Assembly (NCBI GenBank): GCA_902564265.1
Contig: CACFAI010000003.1
Span: 1 to 64,000, forward strand
Direction of reading: 5' to 3'
DNA length: 64,000 nucleotides
Source: an uncultured Pelagibacteraceae bacterium
Lineage (GTDB): Bacteria; Pseudomonadota; Alphaproteobacteria; Pelagibacterales; Pelagibacteraceae
Below the pieces are notes generated by a model that did no database searches, was not told the DNA's origin, and saw only the letters and a list, made by a program, of their open reading frames with translations. Made by a program: the position numbers and the translations under genes. This document shows, piece by piece, positions 55,315 through 63,572 of the stretch; the stretch's first letter is position 1; each line of letters begins with the position of its first letter.

Positions 55315-56750
55315 TTAATCTCCCAAAGACTCAATCTAAGGCCACCCTCTAAAAGAGTTTCTTCTAAAATTCTAAATTTACCTGGTGGCTTATCACAGGA
55401 GATTATGATTAAGCAGATATTCCAGATTTTACCTTTAAGGTTTTCTGTATTTTCTTTTAAAATTTCGATATTAAAATTCTTTTCGTTTAGTATTACTTTT
55501 GAATAGTTCGAAATAACAGTATTAATATAGTTTTCATTTTCATCGTTTATTTGGTTAGTATAAAAATTTATTTTTTTAATTTGTGAATCTTTAACAATTT
55601 CAAATGCTTTTTCAAAATTAGGATTAAATCTTTGTTTTTCTGAAAAAAATTGTTTTAGAGTACTTTCTGTAAAATGATTGGCAAAATTGATTAAAATAAT
55701 AAATGATATCATTAATTTTTTTACAGTTTTATTTTCTATAAGAAAAACAAGAGTAGAGATAATCAGAATTATTGGTATTAGAACAAATATTATATATTTT
55801 GGAAAAATTATTGGTTTAATCAAATATCCATAAATCAACGGTATAAAATATGATAAAATTAGAAAAATAACTAAAAAAATTATTTCTTTGTTTTTTTCTA
55901 TTTTTTTTTTAAAACAAAATAATAGAACGATTAAAGTTAATAAGTGGATTATTCCTAATAGCCTAGAACCAAAAAATTTTGAAAAATAAAAATTTGAAAA
56001 AAATTTAATACCTGGTTGTTCTATCCACCCAATTTTATTGTGAGAAACATAATCAATATAATGATACAAAAATCCAATCATCAAAATTGATATTAATAAT
56101 AAGGAAATATTTATTTTGTGATTGTTGTTTGAAAAAAAGAGATAATCTATAGTTATAAAAACTATTATTGATGCTAAAAGAATTATAGCGAATGGATGAC
56201 TTAAAATTGCTATGAAGGTAAAAAAAGTGAACAGAATGAAATTTTTTGTAAATATTTTGTTTTTTTCTTCTTTATAAAGATCTACAAAAAAAATTAGACT
56301 TAGAGAAATCAAAAAAAATGTAAAAATATAAACCCTCATCTCCTGAGAATTAACAATCAAAAAAATATTCAAGCTTGTTAAACAAGTTGCGAATAGATAG
56401 CTCTTATTTTGAGAAATTTTTTTACACAATAAGCCGATTGAAAAAATACTTAAAAATCCAAAAAAAGCTGAAAAACATCTACCAACTATTGGATCATAAC
56501 CAAAAATTTTGTTGCACATTTTTACTAAATAGTAATATAGAAAAGGAATAGACTCTGTAGTTTGTACTCTTAAGTATGTTTCGGTAAAACTTAAACTAGG
56601 ATCTGTAACCCAAAAAGAGTAAATCTCATCTAACCAAAGACTCTCATAATTTATGTTGTAAAATCTAAATACAAATCCCAGTAATATTATTAAACAAACA
56701 AAAGAATAAATAAGTAAATTATTTTCTTGAAACTTAAATAGTTTAATCAT
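55311..56750 (-). CDS. GT39-like membrane glycosyltransferase
   Basis: The 479-residue protein has about ten hydrophobic segments. The first periplasmic loop has the acidic motif NYESLWLDEIYSFW (about 30-43), and RVQTTESIPFLYYYLVKM follows. This is the layout of ArnT/PMT-type GT-C enzymes, which use polyprenyl-phosphate sugars at the periplasmic face. The hydrophilic C-terminus (about 375-479) is short. Acceptor and sugar are unknown. It is co-transcribed with the DUF6134-like gene. Confidence 0.82.
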   Translation of the reverse strand: MIKLFKFQENNLLIYSFVCLIILLGFVFRFYNINYESLWLDEIYSFWVTDPSLSFTETYLRVQTTESIPFLYYYLVKMCNKIFGYDPIVGRCFSAFFGFLSIFSIGLLCKKISQNKSYLFATCLTSLNIFLIVNSQEMRVYIFTFFLISLSLIFFVDLYKEEKNKIFTKNFILFTFFTFIAILSHPFAIILLASIIVFITIDYLFFSNNNHKINISLLLISILMIGFLYHYIDYVSHNKIGWIEQPGIKFFSNFYFSKFFGSRLLGIIHLLTLIVLLFCFKKKIEKNKEIIFLVIFLILSYFIPLIYGYLIKPIIFPKYIIFVLIPIILIISTLVFLIENKTVKKLMISFIILINFANHFTESTLKQFFSEKQRFNPNFEKAFEIVKDSQIKKINFYTNQINDENENYINTVISNYSKVILNEKNFNIEILKENTENLKGKIWNICLIIISCDKPPGKFRILEETLLEGGLRLSLWEIK

Positions 56751-56806
56751 ATCAAAAATAGATATTAATTTGTTAAATTTTTAATTATATCACTTTGTCA
56801 AAATAT

Positions 56807-57454
56807 ATGTTTTTAACAATTAAAAAAATCCCAAAAAATTACTGGAGTTCAAAAAAGCCCCTAAATTTGAAACCAAAGCTACTAACAATTTTTTATCTTA
56901 CTTTGGGTTTAACAATTTTTGGTTTGGGTGAGGGGTTATTGATCGTATCTTATTCTGGTGCATCACCTTGGAGTGTTCTTGCACAAGGAATTTCACTAAA
57001 TATTAATTTATCAATTGGTGTCGTAACTTTTATTGTAAGTGTCTGCACTTTAAGCCTGTGGTTTTTTTTGAAACAGAAACCGGGCATTGGAACAGTTTTT
57101 AATATTGTAATTATAGCTGCCATGATTGATTTCACTATTTTTCTTTTTGTAACACCAGAAACATACTTTGGAAAATTGTTAATGGCAGTATTTGCAGTTT
57201 TATTAGTAGGTTTGGGAAGTGGTTTTTATTTAATTGCAAATTTAGGACCTGGACCAAGAGATGGATTAATGACTGGAATTCAAAGAATAACAAATTTTCC
57301 AATAGCCGCGGTCAGAGCGGGAATCGAGATAACAGTTGTATCAATTGGTTGGTATTTGGGCGGCACAGTTGGTGTGGGAACTTTACTATTTGCCTTTGGA
57401 ATTGGCCCCGCTGTAGCACTTGGTCTTCATTTAGTAGGAAAATTCTTTAATTGA
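56807..57454 (+). CDS. YczE/YitT-like membrane protein
   Basis: The protein (215 residues from ATG 56807; the ORF track starts at an upstream TTG) has five hydrophobic segments and the features of the YczE/YitT group: LGLTIFGLGEGLLIVSYSGASPWSVLAQGIS (about 32-62 in the longer numbering), KPGIGTVFNIVIIAAMIDF and NLGPGPRDGLMTGIQ. The group has no established substrate. It is first in a series of small membrane-protein genes on the plus strand with short gaps. A transport role is inferred. Confidence 0.75.
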   Translation: MFLTIKKIPKNYWSSKKPLNLKPKLLTIFYLTLGLTIFGLGEGLLIVSYSGASPWSVLAQGISLNINLSIGVVTFIVSVCTLSLWFFLKQKPGIGTVFNIVIIAAMIDFTIFLFVTPETYFGKLLMAVFAVLLVGLGSGFYLIANLGPGPRDGLMTGIQRITNFPIAAVRAGIEITVVSIGWYLGGTVGVGTLLFAFGIGPAVALGLHLVGKFFN

Positions 57455-57485
57455 TTTTTGTCTTAAAAAAAACTATTAATTTTTA

Positions 57486-57944
57486 ATGTCATTGAAAAAT
57501 TTTATGATCGAGTCAGCAAACATTTTGTTTGATGATAGTAAAAATGATTTAAGAGCCTTGCCTAAAACTGTAAGACTTCAAATTTTATTAGTTTTGAGTT
57601 TTATTTGGTCCGTGGTGTTTAGTCTATACATTTTTACATACACAACATTTATTTTTGGTTGGGCAGGTGTATTCCTTGCTCATTTAGGACTTATTTTTGC
57701 AGTCTATCATACATTTAAACAGTTTCATAAAGCTGAGGAAAAATCAGCTAGTGTTTTTGAAACAAAAAATTTTAATCCGTTTAAAATAATGGCAATTGTT
57801 TTTGTAATTGTTTTTATATTTGTTTTTTCAAAGGGTATTGAGGTTCTAACAAATACGAATTCATACAAAATACCTTATGGGGGACCAGATAAGTCTGCCA
57901 TTGAAAAATGGTTGCCATTTACCCAAAAAAAATCAGAAGATTAA
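57486..57944 (+). CDS. small membrane protein of unknown function
   Basis: The 152-residue protein has hydrophobic segments at about 31-50, 52-71 and 99-119 and a hydrophilic C-terminus (YKIPYGGPDKSAIEKWLPF). No family is recognised. The loop FKQFHKAEEKSASVFETKNF between helices is charged. It lies between the YczE-like and PsiE-like genes with 30-40-nt gaps, consistent with one transcript. Confidence 0.6.
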   Translation: MSLKNFMIESANILFDDSKNDLRALPKTVRLQILLVLSFIWSVVFSLYIFTYTTFIFGWAGVFLAHLGLIFAVYHTFKQFHKAEEKSASVFETKNFNPFKIMAIVFVIVFIFVFSKGIEVLTNTNSYKIPYGGPDKSAIEKWLPFTQKKSED

Positions 57945-57982
57945 ATATATATTTTAAGCTTAGAATCAGCTATATTTAATTT

Positions 57983-58363
57983 GTGAAAAATCTTGTAAAA
58001 AATTTACAACTTCTTTTATTAGGAATAATTTTACTTAGCACAATCATCGCAGTGGTACTTGAAATAAGAACGATGTTTTTAAATCAAACTGTTACATTAG
58101 CTGATTTATTATTAATGTTTCTATATTTAGAAGTTATGGCAATGGTAAGAGTATTTTGGGAAGAACAATCAATTAGCATTTCTTTGCCTTTGCTGATTGC
58201 AATCACTGCACTAAGTAGATTTATAATTTTGCAAGGTAAACAGATGGACGCTTCTCAACTTTTATACGAGTCAATTGCAATTGTTTTAATCGCTCTCGCC
58301 ATAGTAGTATTAAGACTAAGGCATAGTGATAAACTAGGCTTATCTAAAAAAAAAAGAAAATAA
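57983..58363 (+). CDS. PsiE-like membrane protein
   Basis: The 126-residue protein begins with GTG and has four hydrophobic segments. The motif LLMFLYLEVMAMVRVFWEEQSISISLPLLIAITALSRFI (about 42-80) matches the phosphate-starvation-inducible PsiE family. It has a basic C-terminal tail (LRHSDKLGLSKKKRK). PsiE function is not established. No Pho box was recognised in the short gap before it. Confidence 0.78.
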   Translation: MKNLVKNLQLLLLGIILLSTIIAVVLEIRTMFLNQTVTLADLLLMFLYLEVMAMVRVFWEEQSISISLPLLIAITALSRFIILQGKQMDASQLLYESIAIVLIALAIVVLRLRHSDKLGLSKKKRK

Positions 58364-58399
58364 AAATATTTAATACAACCTGATCAATTGTTATTATTT

Positions 58400-58518
58400 A
58401 TTTATGTGGTTTACTAGAATCAGGCTACATAAATTTGTAAGGTTAACCTTTCATCCGCCATGAATTAGGTAAAGTTTAAAAATTTATAAAAACCCTCGAA
58501 AGAAGAGGGTTTTTTTTT
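58400..58518 (+). ncRNA. candidate structured RNA (sRNA or leader of the ion channel gene)
   Basis: The 180-nt gap after the PsiE-like gene holds three plus-strand structures. They are a 10-bp stem ATTTATGTGG (58400-58409) with CTACATAAAT (58425-58434), the palindrome AAGGTTAACCTT (58439-58450), and an intrinsic terminator. A CCTGAT/ATCAGG pair (58379-58384, 58419-58424) offers an alternative fold. The terminator ends 25 nt before the channel gene, so this may be an independent small RNA, a 3' UTR or an attenuating leader. No known RNA family is recognised. Confidence 0.4.
58491..58518 (+). terminator. intrinsic terminator before the ion channel gene
   Basis: AACCCTC (58491-58497) pairs with GAGGGTT (58505-58511) around GAAAGAA and is followed by nine T residues. 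This is a canonical Rho-independent terminator on the plus strand, 25 nt before the next start codon. Confidence 0.9.
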
Positions 58519-58543
58519 ATTCACATAAAGTGTAATTTTAAAT

Positions 58544-59233
58544 ATGAGTAGTTTTTTATTCAAACTCAAAGAAAGCTCTATTTTTCAATATTCTGTAATT
58601 TTTATAATCATAGTTAATGCAATTACTATAGGAGTTAACACATATGATTTGGATGATTTATTAACAAAAGTTATAAGTGTTTTAGACTATTCAATTACAG
58701 TTTTTTTTGTTATTGAAATTATAATAAGATTTGTTGGTGAACAAAATAAGAAAGATTTTTTTAAAAGTGGGTGGAATATTTTTGATAGCTCAATAGTCCT
58801 AATTTCATTAATTCCAATTCCAAACAATTCTAGTTTTTTACTTTTAAGACTTTTAAGAGTTTTTAGGGTTCTGAGAATTATTTCTGTTATACCTGAATTA
58901 AAAAAAATAATAGAGGCATTACTTGGTTCAATCAAAAGGGTTTTCTATGTCGGGTTATTATTATTTATTATACTTTACATATATGCATCAATAGGATCAA
59001 TTTTATTCAATTCAGATATCCCTGAACGATGGGGTGATGTGGGCGTTTCTATGATAACACTTTTTCAGGTATTGACTTTATCAAGTTGGGAGCAAGTAAT
59101 GCTACCTTTGCAGGACATTTATTGGTGGGCTTGGATATATTTTTTTAGTTTTATCATAATTTGTGGAATTACAATGTTAAACTTGTTAATAGCAATACTT
59201 GTAGACGTAGTAATAAATCAAAAAAAATTATAA
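58544..59233 (+). CDS. voltage-gated cation channel homologue (BacNav-like)
   Basis: The 229-residue protein has six hydrophobic segments, as in single-domain bacterial voltage-gated sodium channels. S4 shows arginines every third position (LLRLLRVFRVLRII, about 104-117). The pore loop reads ITLFQVLTLSSWEQVMLPL (about 171-189), similar to the BacNav filter TLESW, but the glutamate is displaced to TLSSWE. The S6 helix follows (ICGITMLNLLIAILVDVVI). The short C-terminus lacks the usual coiled coil. Ion selectivity therefore cannot be predicted with confidence. Confidence 0.85.
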   Translation: MSSFLFKLKESSIFQYSVIFIIIVNAITIGVNTYDLDDLLTKVISVLDYSITVFFVIEIIIRFVGEQNKKDFFKSGWNIFDSSIVLISLIPIPNNSSFLLLRLLRVFRVLRIISVIPELKKIIEALLGSIKRVFYVGLLLFIILYIYASIGSILFNSDIPERWGDVGVSMITLFQVLTLSSWEQVMLPLQDIYWWAWIYFFSFIIICGITMLNLLIAILVDVVINQKKL

Positions 59234-59240
59234 ATAATTT

Positions 59241-59342
59241 TTGTTGAAAACTTCATAGGAAAAACATCAAATTTAAAAGGGAATTAAATTATTACTTTAT
59301 TGAAGAGAGGGTTAAACTAGATTTGATAAAAAACTATATCTC
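59241..59342 (+). repeat. duplicated leader, copy A (with degraded gene start)
   Basis: This stretch matches copy B (59901-60002) at a constant offset of 660 nt over about 100 nt, with a few mismatches and short shifts. Shared blocks include TTGAAAACTTCAT, AATTTAAAAG and TATCTC. Where copy B has the ATG of the downstream gene, copy A has ATA, followed by a similar AAAAA-TATCTC run and a stop within 16 codons. It looks like a relic of a duplicated promoter plus gene start. Confidence 0.65.
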
Positions 59343-59346
59343 AATA

Positions 59347-59754
59347 TTAATTACAAAGTTTTTCGTGTCTTGAATAAGCAATAGAAATTTTACTGTTAAA
59401 TCTTTTCTCTTCTTCTGTATCTGGGTCTATAAAATGATATATAGTTTTACCTCTTCCATTATAATCTCCATGCGCTGAAAAAATAATTATTTGATATCCC
59501 ATGTCATTACAATCAACTCTATGATAAGAAATCACTGATTTTATATTTGGGTCATCACCTTCTTTTAATATATAGTAATTTGCCATTGACCAGTAATAAA
59601 TGTAATTATCAATTTTAATTACTGATTTTTTATCATAAAAAAATTCTGATGATCCATCATCAGACTCCCTTCCATCAGTCCATTTAAATTTATTAGCATG
59701 AACAGTATTTGTAGAAATTAAAATAACGACTACGACTAAAATTATTTTTTTCAT
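59347..59754 (-). CDS. small exported protein resembling surface-adhesin protein E
   Basis: The 135-residue product has a signal peptide (KKIILVVVVILISTNTVHA, about 2-20). The mature part has a pattern like the adhesin protein E domain: FKWTDG, FFYDKKSVIKIDNYIYYWSMANYYI, then VISYHRVDCNDMG with a cysteine that could pair with the one in EKLCN at the C-terminus. The family match is tentative. The gene lies opposite in direction within the region of the duplicated leader. A bidirectional terminator lies just upstream of its start. Confidence 0.68.
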   Translation of the reverse strand: MKKIILVVVVILISTNTVHANKFKWTDGRESDDGSSEFFYDKKSVIKIDNYIYYWSMANYYILKEGDDPNIKSVISYHRVDCNDMGYQIIIFSAHGDYNGRGKTIYHFIDPDTEEEKRFNSKISIAYSRHEKLCN

Positions 59755-59790
59755 AAATCAACTTAACACTAAGAAATTTTAAGACGAGTA

Positions 59791-59819
59791 AAAAAAAGGG
59801 CAGTAAAAACTGCCCTTTT
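59791..59819. terminator. bidirectional intrinsic terminator
   Basis: GGGCAGT (59798-59804) pairs with ACTGCCC (59809-59815) around AAAA, with an A-run on the left and T-run on the right, so it can stop transcription on both strands. No plus-strand gene ends just before it. It may be left from a lost gene, or terminate RNA started at leader copy A. Confidence 0.85.
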
Positions 59820-59826
59820 AGAATTT

Positions 59827-59895
59827 TTAAATGAGTGAGAACGATTAGATTCGCCTAAATTCGCATTTCTAGTACACCAATACTCACTTATTTAA
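59827..59895. repeat. long inverted repeat with 43-nt loop
   Basis: TTAAATGAGTGAG (59827-59839) pairs with CTCACTTATTTAA (59883-59895) over 13 bp with one G-T. The loop contains a smaller TTAG/CTAA stem. It is not a tRNA or a recognised element. It sits between the bidirectional terminator and leader copy B. Confidence 0.6.
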
Positions 59896-59897
59896 GA

Positions 59898-60002
59898 ACT
59901 TCATTGAAAACTTCATTGAGAAAACCCTCTAATTTAAAAGCAATTCAAAAGATGACTTCATTGAGGAATGGTTTAAACTGGTTTAGATGAAAAAGTTATC
60001 TC
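59898..60002 (+). repeat. duplicated leader, copy B, with three ACTTCATTGA motifs
   Basis: This is the intact copy, leading directly into the ATG of the 197-residue exported protein. It has three perfect ACTTCATTGA decamers at 59898, 59910 and 59955. Copy A keeps weaker versions. The motif may be a regulator site or a degenerate tandem repeat. Similarity to copy A runs through the first codons of the gene. Confidence 0.65.
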
Positions 60003-60580
60003 TATACATCTTTCTGGTTTTGATGTTTTGCAATGTTGTGGTTGCTGAAAAGATTTCTTTTTTAGATATAAAACTTGGAGACAAAATCACAGATCATTTC
60101 ACTTCTAATCAAATTAATAAGCATTATATTGATGACGATGAAAATACTAAAAACTCAAAAGGTGAAAGAGTTTATGGAAGAGATGTAATCTATTCTTATA
60201 TGGCAATTTTAAACGATAACAAAATATTTAAAGAAGATTATTCAAATTCTGGTATTCAAATATATTTTGAAAATGAAACTGACAAAATTGTTTCCTTTGC
60301 TAAAGTTGATATGGCAAATGATTTAAGCAGTTGTATTATTGAAAGAAATAAAGATGTTTCTAATTATAAAAAAAAAAATCGCATTACATCACTTTTTAAC
60401 CAGGAAGAAGAAGTTCACAAGTTTCCCGATGGAATGGCGGATCACTATGTATCCTTTCTTGGTAAAGATAGGTTTTTTTCATTCAGATGTTATGTTTATA
60501 CAGATGGTGATGTTACAAAAAGATTTCAAGTAGCAACAAATGAATTTAATGATTATGTTTTTAAAAAATTTAATAACTAA
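59987..60580 (+). CDS. exported protein of unknown function
   Basis: The 197-residue product has a signal peptide (LSLYIFLVLMFCNVVVA, about 4-20). The mature part begins EKISFLDIKLGDKITDHF, like the small SAR11 periplasmic proteins that start with a FLDIKLGDK-type motif, and includes DLSSCIIERN and FSFRCYVY with two cysteines that may form a disulfide. The function is unknown. Its leader is duplicated about 660 nt upstream. The groEL terminator overlaps the region after its stop. Confidence 0.72.
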   Translation: MKKLSLYIFLVLMFCNVVVAEKISFLDIKLGDKITDHFTSNQINKHYIDDDENTKNSKGERVYGRDVIYSYMAILNDNKIFKEDYSNSGIQIYFENETDKIVSFAKVDMANDLSSCIIERNKDVSNYKKKNRITSLFNQEEEVHKFPDGMADHYVSFLGKDRFFSFRCYVYTDGDVTKRFQVATNEFNDYVFKKFNN

Positions 60581-60581
60581 A

Positions 60582-60615
60582 TAAAAAAACCCCCGAAACT
60601 TTCGTTCCGAGGGTT
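60582..60615 (-). terminator. groESL operon terminator
   Basis: On the minus strand AACCCTCG (60615-60608) pairs with CGGGGGTT (60595-60588), with one T-G pair, and is followed by seven T residues. In RNA this stem is complete only in the groEL direction; on the plus strand the same position is a C-A mismatch, so it mainly serves groEL. A further 7-bp hairpin (TTTAGAG/CTCTAAA, 60638-60655) lies between groEL and this terminator. Confidence 0.85.
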
Positions 60616-60665
60616 CTAATTTTGCTTAGTGTATGTTTTTAGAGTGTTCTCTAAATGGAAACGAA

Positions 60666-62339
<1,674 letters not shown>

Positions 62340-62633
62340 TTATTTTCCTGTTGATATTCCCATTATGTCAGATTCTTTCATAATGCTGTATTCTTTTCCA
62401 TTAATTTTAACTTCGGTGCCCGACCATTTGCCGAATAATACTTTGTCACCAACTTTGACATCCATTGGAATGATTTTACCATCTTCAGTTTTGGCTCCAC
62501 CACCAACCGCAACAACTTTTCCCTCTTGAGGTTTTTCTTGAGCTGTATCTGGTATTATAATTCCACCAGCAGTCTTCTCACTGCTGTCCAAAACTTCTAT
62601 TAAAACTCTGTCATGTAACGGTTTAAATTTCAT
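62340..62633 (-). CDS. groES: co-chaperonin GroES
   Basis: GroES caps the GroEL chamber. The protein starts [29 protein letters not shown], which includes the mobile loop that docks on GroEL, and ends with [15 protein letters not shown]. The ORF track adds nine residues upstream; the ATG at 62633 has AAGGAG at a proper distance and matches the family, giving 97 residues. It is the first gene of the groESL operon. Confidence 0.97.
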   Translation of the reverse strand: MKFKPLHDRVLIEVLDSSEKTAGGIIIPDTAQEKPQEGKVVAVGGGAKTEDGKIIPMDVKVGDKVLFGKWSGTEVKINGKEYSIMKESDIMGISTGK

Positions 62634-62658
62634 AAAAACTCCTTTAAATATGGAGTTC

Positions 62659-62687
62659 ATATAAAGACCAAAAGATAATTTTTCAAG
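62659..62687 (-). promoter_or_regulatory. sigma-32-like promoter of groESL
   Basis: On the minus strand CTTGAAA (62687-62681), a 13-nt spacer and TCTTTATAT (62667-62659) resemble the heat-shock promoter. The -35 is perfect; the -10 is weak. No CIRCE repeat is seen. The leader would be about 20 nt. Confidence 0.5.
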
Positions 62688-62756
62688 ACAAAGGATAAAA
62701 TATATATTCTAAAAAAAACCAAGAAATATGCATATTTTTGAGTTATATCATAAAAA

Positions 62757-63572
62757 ATGACTTCAAATTTAGACGAAAAAGGATTTAGATCAATTGTTGA
62801 GAAATACGATGTGTTCTTTATAGATATTTGGGGAGTTTTACACAACGGCATAAATCTATTTCAAAATTCGGTTGAAGTTCTTGAAAAGTTAGAAAAAAAT
62901 AAAAAGCAATATGTATTGCTAACGAACGCACCAAGACCAAATCTTACTGTAATGAAATATTTAAAAAAAATGGGTTTAGATGAAAAAAAAGCTAACCAAG
63001 TTTATACATCTGGCCAAGCTGCTTTAGATCAACTCAAAATTATGAACTCTAAAAGCTTTTTTCACATAGGCCCGCCAAGAGATTTTGATTTATTCAAAAC
63101 ATTTGAAAATCAAAAAGTTGAAAAAATAGACAGCTGCGATTTTTTATTATGCACTGGATTATTTGATGAATATCAAACAGATTTAAAATTTTATGAAAAA
63201 TTACTTCTAGATCATATCGAAAAAAAAATGATCTGCACCAATCCAGACCTTATTGTTTATCGAGGTGAAAAAAGGGAATTTTGTGCAGGTACAGTTGCAA
63301 AAATTTTTGAAAAGTTAGGTGGTAAAGTTAAATATTTTGGCAAACCTTATCCAGAAGTCTATGAAAAAGCATTTAACAAACTTAGAGGCAAAAAAGTGAT
63401 TTGTATAGGTGATAATCTAAATACTGATATCAAAGGTGCGAATATACAAAATTTTGACTCTCTTCTAATAAATAATGGAATTCATAAAAGTGAAATAAGT
63501 AATGGTATTAAAGAATTAATAAAAAAGTATAATGTTAATGTTAATTATACTCAAACAGAGCTTAAATGGTAA
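62757..63572 (+). CDS. HAD-superfamily class IIA hydrolase
   Basis: The 271-residue protein is a NagD-like HAD phosphatase. The nucleophile aspartate is in FFIDIWGVLHNG (about residues 20-31), the LLTNAPRP motif II with T/N follows (about 54-61), and the metal-binding motif is CIGDNLNTDIKGAN near residue 219. The DxWGVLH form is typical of the alphaproteobacterial TIGR01459-type family. Its phosphate ester substrate is unknown. The stop overlaps the start of ribF by 7 nt. Confidence 0.9.
   Translation: MTSNLDEKGFRSIVEKYDVFFIDIWGVLHNGINLFQNSVEVLEKLEKNKKQYVLLTNAPRPNLTVMKYLKKMGLDEKKANQVYTSGQAALDQLKIMNSKSFFHIGPPRDFDLFKTFENQKVEKIDSCDFLLCTGLFDEYQTDLKFYEKLLLDHIEKKMICTNPDLIVYRGEKREFCAGTVAKIFEKLGGKVKYFGKPYPEVYEKAFNKLRGKKVICIGDNLNTDIKGANIQNFDSLLINNGIHKSEISNGIKELIKKYNVNVNYTQTELKW

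Noticed and set aside
59821-59895. Possible tRNA or tmRNA fragment because of TTCGCATTT and a later ACACCA
   Set aside because: No acceptor/anticodon arm arrangement; the 13-bp outer stem is too long and the inner stems do not form a cloverleaf.
60339-60533. 64-aa plus-strand ORF within the exported protein gene
   Set aside because: It is a different frame of the 197-residue gene, without a signal peptide or ribosome site.
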